A stretch of 64,000 nucleotides of DNA, taken from positions 868,001-932,000 of the forward strand of contig JACTVC010000024.1 of assembly GCA_018417955.1 (NCBI GenBank). Reading direction: 5' to 3'. Made by a program: the position numbers and the translations under genes. This document shows, in pieces, positions 33,357 to 44,845 of the stretch; position 1 is the stretch's first letter, and each line of letters opens with the position of its first letter. Below the pieces are notes generated by a model. It had not been told where the DNA came from. It ran no database searches and saw only the letters and a list, made by a program, of their open reading frames with translations. The stretch is from Laccaria trichodermophora (Eukaryota; Basidiomycota; Agaricomycetes; Agaricales; Hydnangiaceae).

Positions 33357-35546
33357 TAAGTTGCCCTTCATTATGATGGATCAGAGTGGGCTATTGCCCA
33401 GGTGGGCAGCCCACCATCACTGTGGCCTATAGTGGCTGTAGAGGCTTGCTGCTTGTGATGATGAGCTTAGGGTGTTGGTCACTGTTGGTGATGATGTTGG
33501 GGGTGCTTTTCAGGGTCCAGGGCGCATTTCCAAATAAGGAAATGTGCGCTTTTTCACATGTAAAATAGCAATAAAATCAGGAAAAATTAGGGGTGGTGCT
33601 CACTGTTGGGAGATGACGTTGGAGGTTGTTTTCAGGGTCCAGGGTGCATTTCCAAATATGGTAATATAGCTAAAAAATCAGAAAAAAATGGGGGTGGTGC
33701 TTGCTATTGATGATGACATCTGGGGTTGTTTTCAGGGTCCAGGGTATATGTCCAAATATGGTAATATAGCCAAAAATAGCCAGAAAATGGCCAAAAAATC
33801 AGAAAAAAAGGGGGATGGTGCTCATGTTGGGTAATGTTGTCAGGGTCCAGTTCCAAATATGGTAATATAGCCAAAAATGGCCAGAAAATAGCCAAAAAAT
33901 CAGAAAAAAGGGAGGATGGTGCTCATTGCTGATTATGTTGGGTAATGTTGTCAGGGTCCAGTTCCAAATATGGTAATATATCCAAAAATAGCTAAAAAAT
34001 AGCCAAAAAATTGGAAAAAGATATGAATGGTGCACAGAACATCAGGCACTGCCTTCAGGGTCCACTATCAGGGTCCATCCCAAAGAGGAAACATCACCTT
34101 GTTTGTAGTGTCTGCCTTTTGGGACTACAAAAGTTTGGTGTGCACTTTTCCATTTTGAAAGTTTGTAGTCTCCACTTTTTTTGACCATAAAGTGTGTGCA
34201 TTTTCATTAGAAAAAGTTTGTAGTGTCCACTTTTTGAGACTACAAAAGTTTGTAGTGTGTGCTTTTTCATCAGAAAAGTTTGCAGTGTCTGCTTTTTGAG
34301 ACTACAGAAGTTAGTTTATGGTGTTCTGTCCTATCTCAAAACATAGTTATAAGGTCATGTGAATTGCAATATGTGAGGTCAGGTCAATTCTTCAGCAATA
34401 TCCACATGGCCTTATAACTATGTTTTGAGATAGGACAGAACAGTAGCTATCAATATAGACAGCTTGTGCATGATGTCAAAAACTAATGCAGCAGAACTGG
34501 CAATATGTAAATAAGATCATGTTAATCCTTCAACCTCATCCCCATAACCTAGACAGAGCCAAGGACAACATAAACTAAATGTCAACTACAAACTTCTCTA
34601 GTCTCAAAAAGCAGACACTGCAAACTTTTCTGATGAAAAAGCACACACTACAAACTTTTGTAGTCTCAAAAAGTGGACACTACAAACTTTTCTAATGAAA
34701 ATGCACACACTTTATGGTCAAAAAAAGTGGAGACTACAAACTTTCAAAATGGAAAAGTGCACACCAAACTTTTGTAGTCCCAAAAGGCAGACACTACAAA
34801 CAAGGTGATGTTTCCTCTTTGGGATGGACCCTGATAGTGGACCCTGAAGGCAGTGCCTGATGTTCTGTGCACCATTCATATCTTTTTCCAATTTTTTGGC
34901 TATTTTTTAGCTATTTTTGGATATATTACCATATTTGGAACTGGACCCTGACAACATTACCCAACATAATCAGCAATGAGCACCATCCTCCCTTTTTTCT
35001 GATTTTTTGGCTATTTTCTGGCCATTTTTGGCTATATTACCATATTTGGAACTGGACCCTGACAACATTACCCAACATGAGCACCATCCCCCTTTTTTTC
35101 TGATTTTTTGGCCATTTTCTGGCTATTTTTGGCTATATTACCATATTTGGACATATACCCTGGACCCTGAAAACAACCCCAGATGTCATCATCAATAGCA
35201 AGCACCACCCCCATTTTTTTCTGATTTTTTAGCTATATTACCATATTTGGAAATGCACCCTGGACCCTGAAAACAACCTCCAACGTCATCTCCCAACAGT
35301 GAGCACCACCCCTAATTTTTCCTGATTTTATTGCTATTTTACATGTGAAAAAGCGCACATTTCCTTATTTGGAAATGCGCCCTGGACCCTGAAAAGCACC
35401 CCCAACATCATCACCAACAGTGACCAACACCCTAAGCTCATCATCACAAGCAGCAAGCCTCTACAGCCACTATAGGCCACAGTGATGGTGGGCTGCCCAC
35501 CTGGGCAATAGCCCACTCTGATCCATTGCAATGAAGGGCAACTACC
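33357..35546. mobile_element. Palindromic element, 2.2 kb
   Basis: Inverted arms of about 1 kb start AGTTGCCCTTCATT and GGGCAGCCCACC-type sequence. Each holds four to five ~110-bp units with GGTAATATAGCCAAAAATGG / CAGGGTCCAG, then ACTACAAA words. The centre has a second, nested palindrome (34321-34442, CCTATCTCAAAACATAG). No clean short duplication flanks it, but CTGTATAGGCTACT at about 33.33 kb and CTGTATAGGCTGCT at about 35.57 kb lie just outside the two ends. Confidence 0.85.
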
Positions 35547-36239
35547 TCATTTGATGGTTAAATGTAGCTGTATAGGCTGCTCCATTACCCTCGACGAGCA
35601 AAGTGGCCCATGGTGGGGTGCAAAAGAACAAGGCAAAAGATCGGCCTGTCCCCAAAGGGACCAACTGCCATTCTTCCAAGGCCAAGGAGGTTCAAGCCTC
35701 TATATTTTCCAACACAGTGTCTCTTGGCGGTCATCCTGATGTGGTTTATCAGGGGAATGTGGCAGTCATGGAAGGGGAAAACGACACCAGCCTCACCCCA
35801 GACATAATATCACAGGTGATCTGGAACACGTTTGAACTGAATTTCCATCATGAGATTTGCCAGCTTGACTGCCATCTCTTGCCTGCTGCATGGGCTTCAG
35901 TTTCTGAAGCAGGCTTGCATGAGAACCTCATTTGACGGATTTTCCCTGAAGAAAGCAATGGCCTTATCATCTCGACAGGTCCACCCTCTCACCTGGGCTT
36001 AGCGGTGAATAACTGGCAGGATCACATGAATTATGTGGAAACTTTGTGACAAGTGGTAACAGGTTGGCCAGAGGACGCTTTGAAACAGTTGAAAGCATGG
36101 TACATGTCTGAAAGTATCTCAGAGGCCAAGTTTAGGGAATCGGAGCAAGCGGTGGTGATGGTGTACTGCCAGACATTTTTTGACAACTTCGGTCATGCAC
36201 CTCGCACCCTGCATGGGATTTCCCAAGGTTCTGATCATG

Positions 36240-37312
36240 AAGAACTGAAGGGAGGGGCAGTGAGGGAGAGGGGAGGTAGGGAATGAGGGAATGAAGACAG
36301 GGGTAGGGAATGAAGGGGGTTGGGAATGAAGGGAGGGGGTAGGGAATGAAGGGGGTAGGGAGAGGGAGGGAGTGGTGAGCAGGAAAGGAGGGGGAGTAAG
36401 GGAGGGGGAAGGGGATGGTAGGTAGTGGGTGAGCAGTAGGGAGAGGAAGGAGTGGTGAGCAGCAGGGGAGGGGGAGGGAGAGGTCTCGTTGGCGCACATC
36501 GTCAACGCGTCATCGCGTCGTGTCGTTGTTTTTGCGTGTCGTTGTCCTCGCGTGTTGTCGTTTTCGCATGTCGTTGTCCTAATGTGTTGTCGTCCTCATG
36601 TGTTGTCGTCCTCATTGGCATCGTGTCCGCTGGGCGTTGCGTTGCGTTGTGACATCGTTTCGTGGGCACTGGCGGTGCGTGTGGGCGCTGGGCGTCATTC
36701 TGTGGGCGCCGTGTGGTTTTCGTGGGCGCCGTGGTGTTTTGGTGGGCGCCATGGTGTTTTGGTGGGTGTTTGTGGTGATTTCGTGGGTGCCGTGGTGATT
36801 TCGTGGGCAGTGGGTAGTTGTTATGTGGGTTGTGAGATGTGGGTGATGAATGATGTCAACATTGTCGTTGTCGTTCGTCGTCATTCCATTGCCACGTCAC
36901 CTCCTCGCCTTGTTGCCACGTCGCCTCGTCGTCCACCTAGCATGTTCGTGTTGTCATGGCTGTTGATGGGTGGTGTGGCATTGTCGTCGTGTCACCGTTG
37001 TCAATGTGGTTGGAGGGAGGGAATCGAGGTGGCGGGGAAGAGGATGGTTGGTGGTGGGAGGAAAGGAAAGTGTGTTGCCTTTGTTTGGTAACAAAGGTAA
37101 AATAAACAAACAACTGACCGGAATCCATCACATTCCATTCCTGCCGTTCCTGCGGAACATTCCGGTGTCAATTCCAGAATGCCCAAATTCCGCCGGAATG
37201 GTAAGGCACCAGAATGATGAGAATAGCAGGCCTCCCTGCTAAATTTTATTCCTCCGGAATCCACCAGAATCCGCAGGAATGACTGGATTCCTGCAGGAAT
37301 TAGGGGGGCACT
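36240..37312. mobile_element. Family B element, left end unclear
   Basis: A G/A-rich tract (36.24-36.48 kb) leads to GTCGTTGTC / GTGGGCGCC CpG-rich words (36.49-36.97), then GGAATCC/CCGGAAT words and the end GGGGGGCACTGATAAGACCTC. It abuts the end of U2. The other terminus was not recognised. Confidence 0.65.
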
Positions 37313-37462
37313 GATAAGACCTCAAAATATCTTGTACCACTCTCATGTCATTTGCATTTCGGACTTACATAGAATAATGCCACTGATCTTGTGATTCATT
37401 GTGGGTGAGATAAGACAGACAATGCTTGGTTTTTCCCTTTCTTCCCTCCCCATCTTTGTCTC

Positions 37463-40150
37463 TTGTCTCACAGCACTATGTTCAAACGGAAAGCAGTAAA
37501 GTCTTGTGAAGAGCTTCCCAGAAAGTTAGTTGCAGCAGGCACGTTCCAAACACGCAGAGTCTATGGCATGGGAGATGTGACATCTGAACCCCAGGCCAAT
37601 GTTTACACTCCCCAGGGCCATTTTGTCCAGCATACAGATTCCGTTCATGATGTTCAAACTGATACCTTCAAAGCTTTGGCCACTGATATAATTGGTGAAG
37701 CCAAAGAGGTAAAACCAGGTAAAAAGGCACAACCATTTCAGTGATGGGAGGGGGAAATTCTTCCTGCTCTTATGCAACCTTATATTCAACTCCTGAGGGA
37801 GACTGACTCTCTGTGAAATATGTCAGAAGTTAGACAAGTGGTGGGTTGTGTTGGTTGTCATGCTGGGAGATCTTTAAAAGTTGCATGTATATTTTTTGAA
37901 AGTATGTTAATATTTTGTTTTGTCTTGGTTGCTCTTTGATTTTTATTGGGCAGGGATTGAGACTCTCACTCTGTGTAATTGCACATCTCCAGCCCTGCAG
38001 CTGCTTCAGCAGGGTTTGTTTCCTTGTGCTCCACTTTTACCCCCTCTTGCAGTTGACCTGAATATGCTTGAGTTTGTCAATGGCCTTTTTGTCAATGCTG
38101 CACCAAATATGACAGCTTGGTGTGAGACCTTGGAGTCATTTCTTGGTAATAGGAGGTACAAGCTATCTACTTGAGTAAGTTCTCAATTTTTTTATGGATT
38201 GTTTCTAATAGCTGGTGTTTCTTAGAATAGCTTGTGCTGGCACTTTGGGGCTGCTATGCAGTGGTATGCTACACTGATTGATAAGAAAAACCACCAGTTG
38301 GCCAACTACTTGGATCAATTTAGGCTGCCAGCCACTCATTGTTCAGGTATGATGATGCTTTTTCTTTTTTTTGGGGGGGGGATTTGTTCACCTTAAATCT
38401 ATTTGTATAGATGATGGTAATTACAAGCCAGTTATTTTCCCCATGGCTAAGCTGACAGCCACATTTAATAGATGCAGAAATGAGCAGCCCAGATAGTGAA
38501 AATGCTACCCCAGAGTCTGCAGCTGCTCCTGGGGCAGATGATGAAGATCAACCAAGTAACTACTTATGCTCCCATTGCCCACTCTGTTTTGGGGGAAAGG
38601 ATTGGAAGAAAAAGGATGAACTGTGTGTGATCCTTCTTCTATTTTAAGAGTTGTTTCTAAGGTTCCTTTTGGAGTGTCGACTTTATAGTATGTCTAGATG
38701 CATGCTTCAAGCAAAAATCAAGAAAGGCTCAAGGCAAGGAACCACCTGCTCCTTGTCAGCATCCTGATACCATTTTTGTCTCCCCAACTGATGTCAAGGC
38801 TATGGAAACCACAGTAGAGACTATTTGACCACAAGCTAAACCAAAAGGCAATGAGAAATCTAGGCAACCACCTGCATCAGAGGCTGCAGATCACTGTGAA
38901 CCTGGTATAAAAGTGCCTAACTCTGTGTTAAACTTGTGTGAAGACTCTTTTACTGCTGCAGATGAAAAGAGAGTTAAAGCTAGTACTCAGTTCTTCTCAG
39001 ACACAGGTCTAATGGCAATGCTCTTTTGACATGATCGGGTTCTGTGGCTTGCTAATATGACTTCAGCTGGTGAAAAGCAACATTATGCTCTTGTTCTTTT
39101 GGAGCATCTGTTTTGATCGTTTGATATGGGCTATCTCAGTGTTTCATGCTTATGGTCATCAGTGGGCTTGCCAGCTTATTTACCATCCAAGAAAGTGTAC
39201 TGGTTTTGGATTAACTGATGGGGAAGGGTGTGAAAGATTCTGGAGCTCAATTAAGCTTTTGATTCCATCACTGCGTGTTAGTGGCTACTACACACATATC
39301 TATACAATTGACACTCAAGTGAAACATCTGGACTGCAAATCTCTCTTGGGTCTGGGGGACTGGCTCAGGAGAAAATGGAATGCTGCTATTCTGCAAAGAA
39401 ATGAGGCTAAAGCTGTTTTGGCTGAACTTCAGCAGAAAAATATCACTGAAGATCTCTTGAGAAAAATTTGGGCTGCTCAGATGGCTCACCAGACAAAACC
39501 AAGTCCCAGGCAAGCAAAAAACTTGGCAGACAAGGTTATTCAAGAGATTTTGGAGCTAAAAGATTCTATGACAGAACTCAAAGCAGAGCTATATAAGTTT
39601 GAGACAATGATTCAAAAGGGGAAATATGATGATGGCTGTAAGGAAAAATTTGAGAAGACTGAGAAGTCATTGAAGTCTAAAAGTGACACATTGGGAGCTG
39701 ATAGCTGTTTAAATCTTGAACATTTGCTGGGCAATAAGTTTCTTTGACTGTGGGTCAATGCTTTAGCTGTTAAACAACACTTGAGAAATCATCTGCAACA
39801 GCACAAATTTGAACTAGATAGTTTAGAGCGAGCATATCATAAGACAACAACCAATAGTAAGTGGCTGAGCCAACTTTATAAAAAAATGGGTACTCATATT
39901 CTTTTTGAAGCCAAAAAACTTCAGGAACATTCAGAATCTCAGATAAAGCACAAAGAACCAGGAATTCAAATGTTGGCCAAGAAATACAATGATATCTGTG
40001 CTGAACTGGAAAAGATGATTAAAAGAAAAGAAAGTCCTTGTGGTGCATGTGCACCACACAGAATAGCCACTGATGGCCTTTTCAAACTAGATGATGATGA
40101 TGACATCTGGCAGGATGTTGGTTTAGATGACATGGATCTCTCTTCTGGCA
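37463..40150 (+). pseudogene. KDZ-type transposase, decayed copy 2
   Basis: Blocks parallel to KDZ1: an N-terminal frame 37463-37744; VDLNMLEFVNGLFV..TAWCETLESFLG (38.05-38.17); CPLCFGG and a VCLDACFKQKSRK-like CxC1 segment (38.5-38.75, frame shifts); STQFFSDTGLMAMLF; FHAYGHQWACQ and GEGCERFWSSIK (39.14-39.26); helical C-terminus to DDDIWQDVGLDDMDL (40.13). About 100 bp that would hold the LYDIGCQ motif are missing near 39.11 kb. A stop replaces a conserved Arg codon at 39027-39029. The 3' end is cut by a family B element. Not functional. Confidence 0.9.
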
Positions 40151-40151
40151 A

Positions 40152-41882
40152 TACTTTACCATCCCCCACACAATCCACATGGACTCCACTATATACTGGA
40201 CCATTATAACAATATTCACAAATCTGGACTCCACTGGACTCCACTGGACTCCCAACACAAAACTGGACTGGACTGGACAAACTGGACTCCACTGGACTTT
40301 CCCAACACAAAACTGGACTGGACTGCAAATCACAAATCTGGACTCCACTGGACTCTCCCAACACAAAACTGGACTGGACTGGACTGCCACAGACCTAAGT
40401 TAATTCAGAATTCCTGAACTTAGATCTCAAAACAAAAAATAAAATTGAAATATATTTATTAATTAAATTAATTAAATTTACTAGATTCTATGTTACAGAG
40501 AGGGGGAGGGAGAAGAAGGAAAAGAAAGGGGAGAGGGAAGAAGGGGGAAGGGAGGAATGGAGGGGGAGGGAGTGATGTCAGGAAGGGAAAAGGAGGGGGG
40601 AGGGGGCAAGGAAGGGGGAAGGGAAAGGGAGGGGGGAAGAGAGGAATGGAGGGGGAGGGAGCAAGGAAAGGGGGAGGGAGGAAAGGGGAGAGAGAGTGGA
40701 GGGCAGAGGGAGTGGTGAAGAGAGGAGGTAGTGATGGGGGGAGAGAGTGGAGGGGAGGGGGTGGTGCTGCTGGGCCCTCGTCGCCATTCCGCGTTGGCGT
40801 TGGCGGTGGTGGGCACTGTCACATATCATCGTGCTCGCATGTCGTTGTTGTTGTCATGCATTGTCGTTGTCGTGTGTCGTTGTTGTTGTCGTGTGCTGCT
40901 GCTGGTCCCTCATCGCCGTTCCGCGTTGGCGTTGGCAGTGGTGGGCACTCGTTCATTGTCATCGCGTGTCGTTCGTCGTTGTCGCGTATAGTCGTGCTTG
41001 TGTGTCGTTGTCGCATGTCGTCGTTCTCGCGTGTTGTGGTTGTTGTTGTCACGTTGTTGTTGTCGCATGTCGTCGTGCTTGCGTGTCATTGTCGTTGTCG
41101 TTCTCGCACGTTGTCGTCCTCGTCGTCCTCACATGTTGTTGTCGTGTGCTGCTGGCACCTGTCATGGTGAGAACTGGGCATTGGGGTGGTGGGCATACGT
41201 ACCCTTGGCCCATGACGTTGCCACATCATGGGCATTGTCCCTTGTTCTTGGCCCGTCATTCTGCATTGGCGTGGGCGTTGTTGGCATGGGCGTGGGCATT
41301 GTTGGCGTGGGCATGGGCATTGTTGGCATCGGCAGCATTGGCGTCGGTGGTGTTAGAGGACAGTGGTGGTGGTGGAAGGGAAAGGGATGGTCATGGATGT
41401 GTGACCATGCCGCAAACAGGATATGTGACGATATGGCACGCCCTCAAGTAAGTCATGTGACCTCACCCCGCAGACTGAACAAAATCATAAATCCTTATTG
41501 CAGCTATCACTGACCCACACTATATGTAAATTATAACCTTTCCTTTCATTGATCATTAAAATGTAAGTTTATTGTATAGTCTATTTTCGCTTTTTTAGTA
41601 GTATTCATATATAATAATAATAATATACTAGAATGACTGGACTCCACTGGACTCCACTGGACTCTGACTGGACTCATAGTCCACTGGACTGGGACTGAAC
41701 TCAGGAAAGTGGCTGGCAGTCCAGTGGGAGTCCAGTGGACTGGACTGGACTGGACTGGACTCCAGTGGACTGGGCATTCTGCCAGCCAATCTGGCCTGGT
41801 AAGAGGGCCACTGGAATCCACTGGAGTCCAGTGGAGTCCAGTGGAGTCCATATGGATTACGTGGGGGATGGTAAAGACCTCC
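40152..41882. mobile_element. Family B element
   Basis: Left end CAATACTTTACCATCCCCCAC, written here as CAATACTTTACC plus ATCCCCCAC; right end the complement of GAGGTCTTTACCATCCCCCA. Subterminal words CTGGACTCCACTGGACTCC on the left and AGTCCAGTGGAGTCCAGT on the right. Core: G/A-rich tract (40.49-40.76), then CpG-rich GTCGTTGTTGTCGTGTG / GTTGGCGTGGGCATT words (40.8-41.36). No matching target duplication was found, because the right flank is another element. It interrupts KDZ copy 2. Confidence 0.8.
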
Positions 41883-41883
41883 A

Positions 41884-42670
41884 GTGCAATACCATGGTAT
41901 GGTATGAGGGTGCATGGTATGGTAGGGAGTGCAATACCATGGTATGAGGGTGCAATACCATGGTATGGTATGAGGTGAAAGCATTCATATTAATGGCTTT
42001 TTAGGAATGAAAAAACCCTCAATTGAACTGATTTCCAAAGGTTGGAGTTGACTATCTGGCCTCCACTTGGAGTTGGAAATCTTAGAAAAAACCTGAAGAA
42101 CCTTTCCACTTTTCTTTGCTTCTCAATGACCACTTCATCCCAATGGATGTGGTATTGTTTGATTTGGATGAATATTTGTTCTTCTTATAGAAAGGACTGG
42201 GAAAGATATGTATCATTAAATGGCTTTGGATGCATGAGAAAGCTGGGATAAAGCCTATTTGAACTCATTTTCAATACTTGGTTTGAATTATCTGGCCTCA
42301 ATTTGTAGCCCAATATCTCAAGAAAAACATGGAGAACCACCCCACAAAAAATGGTATGCAATGGACCAGTATTGCAGCCTGCAGAATTTATTTATTTATT
42401 TTGGAAAAGGACCCCAGACACCCAGTGACAGCTTTGGTATGATGGTATGAAGTGGTATCATACCATTTGGTATGGTATAACATGTCATGGTATGGTATGG
42501 TAACTTGGTATTGGTATGAGTGGGATATGGTATGAGTTTTCCATTCGATGGTACCATGGTATTGGTATGTTGCTCACATACCACTCTGGAATGGGTACCA
42601 TTGAGGTACCCTTAAATTAAAGAATTCATATACCTCATAGGTACCCTAAAATGGGTGACTGAAGTGCCCA
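41884..42670. mobile_element. GGTAT-word element with ~240-bp tandem unit
   Basis: Starts with CAATACCATGGTATGGTATG words, then about one and a half copies of a ~240-bp unit (TATCTGGCCTCCACTTGGAG / TATCTGGCCTCAATTTGTAG), and ends with GGTATGGTAT words and ACCACTCTGGAATGGGTACC. Same layout as 23.59-24.14 kb. Confidence 0.65.
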
Positions 42671-44511
42671 AAGCCATGGACAACTGCCCACCTGGGTAGT
42701 TGCTGGCTTTGATGCATCAACTTGGGGGCAACTGGCCACAATGATACAAGAATCTAGCAGCATTGGCTGCAATGTCGATGTGGACAATGCACGTTGCCAT
42801 GCCCAGGTAAGCAGCAACCCCTCCCACCTCTCCTTTTGACCAACACAACACCCAGCAACCAGCTGTGGCCCATGAACAGCAAAACAAAGCCCACCAGCCA
42901 CCACCCGGCACCCACAAATGGCGACCCAGCCCCACGGACACCAAAATGAGGCTGGTGGTAACCACTTTTATGATAAATCTAAGCCATTGCCACATAAGCC
43001 ATTGTGTATAATGCCACACCCTTCAATGAAAGGTTTCATTAAGTTCACATATCTTTCATTCATTAAAATGTCTTATGTTTTCATTTCATTTCAGTCCTCA
43101 GCCATTTCATTGACCGATCTCATAATCAATTTCATTACTATCTCCTTTGCCTCTCATTGAATTCTGGAAGCCTTTTTCATTCCCATACCTTAGTAGATTT
43201 CATATCTATTTCCTGCCACTTTCAATGAAATTTTCATTCTTATAGCTTGATGATTTCATTGTGAATTTCATAATCATTCTCTGGCTCTTTCAATGAAAAT
43301 GTCATTCTCATACCTGAGAGGCAAAGGAGATAGTAATGAAATTGATTATGAGATCGGTCAATGAAATGGCTGAGGACTGAAATGAAATGAAAACATAAGA
43401 CATTTTAATGAATGAAAGATATGTGAACTTAATGAAACCTTTCATTGAAGGGTGTGGCATTATACACAATGGCTTATGTGGCAATGGCTTAGATTTATCA
43501 TAAGAAGTGGTTACCACTAGTGAAAATGAGCCCACTGCACCCAACTGACGACTGCGACTGCCCCCAACCAAGACGAGCGCCCACCAACGTGAATGACCGC
43601 CCACACATGAAGACCAGCACTGATTAAAACGACCACCGACACACGTAAACGACCGCCCAGGACAATGACAGCCCATGAACGGGGACTGCCGCCCACAAAA
43701 ATGACTGCCCACACATGTGAACGACCACCCAGGACGACAATAGCCCACAAACGGGGACCGCCGCCCACAAAAACGACCACCCACACATGTAAACAACCAC
43801 CCAGCAACATGAGCACCCCAAAAATGACAACGTGCCCACAAATGACAACACCAACTGCCCAATTACGACAAGCGCCCATGGATGATGACCACCCCCATTG
43901 ACAAATGGAGATGACCACCCATGAAAGTGAACGGAAACGGGCAATGACGAGCCCAGGTGAGTCCCCCTCCCTCCATCACTCCACCCACTTCCCCCCCTCC
44001 ATCCCCTTCCCCCCATTGCTCCCCCTCCTCCCATTGCTCCCCCTCCCCCCCTTCCTTTCCTTCCATTTGCTCCCCTCTGCTCCCCATCCCTCCAGTGTCC
44101 CCCTCCCTTCAATACTCCCCACCACTCTCTCCCTCTCCACCACACCCACTCCCCCTCATCACTTACCCCTCCCTCCCCCTCTCCTCTTAATATATAATGT
44201 AGTAAATAAATATATGTAGTTTTATTCAATATATTTTTATTTTTATTGAACAGTTATCAGTATGAATAATGACTTAGCAATATTTCAAACAGCCCACTTT
44301 CTAAGTTGGAACTTACCATGGATTCCACCCTGAAAATGGTACGGAATCCATCTGGAAAAAGCATGGATTCCATCAACCATTCCATGGAATCCATCTGGGG
44401 GAAGTATGGATTCCATCAACCATTCCATGGAATCCATCTGATATTTGTGGAATCCATCCCCCTTCCATGGAGTCCATATGGAATACTCTGGGGAGTGTAA
44501 AGTACTGATTT
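42671..44511. mobile_element. Family B element, interrupted by a family A element
   Basis: CpG-rich CACCCGGCACCCACAAATGG sequence is cut at 42951 and resumes at 43531 as a GACCGCCCACA / AACGACCACC repeat, then a C/T tract (43.96-44.19), GGAATCCAT/CCATGGAATCC words and the end GGGGAGTGTAAAGTACTG. The left terminus was not located, so the start coordinate is approximate. Confidence 0.55.
42951..43522. mobile_element. Family A element, 572 bp
   Basis: Starts GCTGGTGGTAACCAC and ends with the complement of CACTAGTGGTAACCAC. Flanked by AAAATGAG (42943-42950 and 43523-43530). Inverted arms of about 206 bp with TTTCATT words; non-coding. Confidence 0.93.
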
Positions 44512-44845
44512 CATGGGTGGTTGTGTTGTGGGCAGTCACATTGTCTTCATGGGTGGTTGTGTCATCTTCATGGGCAGTTGTTGACATTGGTGGGTGCTGG
44601 TCTTTGTTGGTGGGTGGTTGTGGTGGTGGGTGGTCATTGACATTTGTGTGGTGTGGTGGTGGATCTCATAGGTGAAAGGAGATGGTGCACTAGTGGGAAC
44701 CATTCTTTTTCATTAAACATGGACATGGGTCCATGTTCTTTCATATGAACTGTCACAAAGTTTATGAGAGGCATATCATTAGGATGTCCTATCAATTTCA
44801 TTCATGTGATTGTCTGAGGTTTTCATAAACTATGGGGAGGTTTTG

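Larger units (their letters stand above)
30950..36225 (+). pseudogene. Unrecognised gene U2, decayed copy of U1
   Basis: Plus-strand blocks in U1 order: 31.33-31.39 and 32.34-32.82 kb (HISGFQ | HLYLETLAMYDWHTKW, then IMGVITDSPDCIAMLYQAGV, matching U1 MGAFTEKLVVAQQLHAMGIP); 33.00-33.27 (NKLRGYQFLDPFLFITGANY and SLILAWLMMQAQW, matching U1 YPKPEIFLNSKNRALYTVTW); 35.74-35.93 (SLTPDIISQVIWNTFELNF, matching ALTPEITQEVLWELSHMSF); 36.05-36.22 (VMVYCQTFFDNFGHAP, matching ARFYCQSFFDNFGHAP). It carries frameshifts and stops and is split by a family A element (31391-32339) and a 2.2 kb palindromic element. It is followed by KDZ copy 2 on the same strand, as U1 is by KDZ1. Confidence 0.75.
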
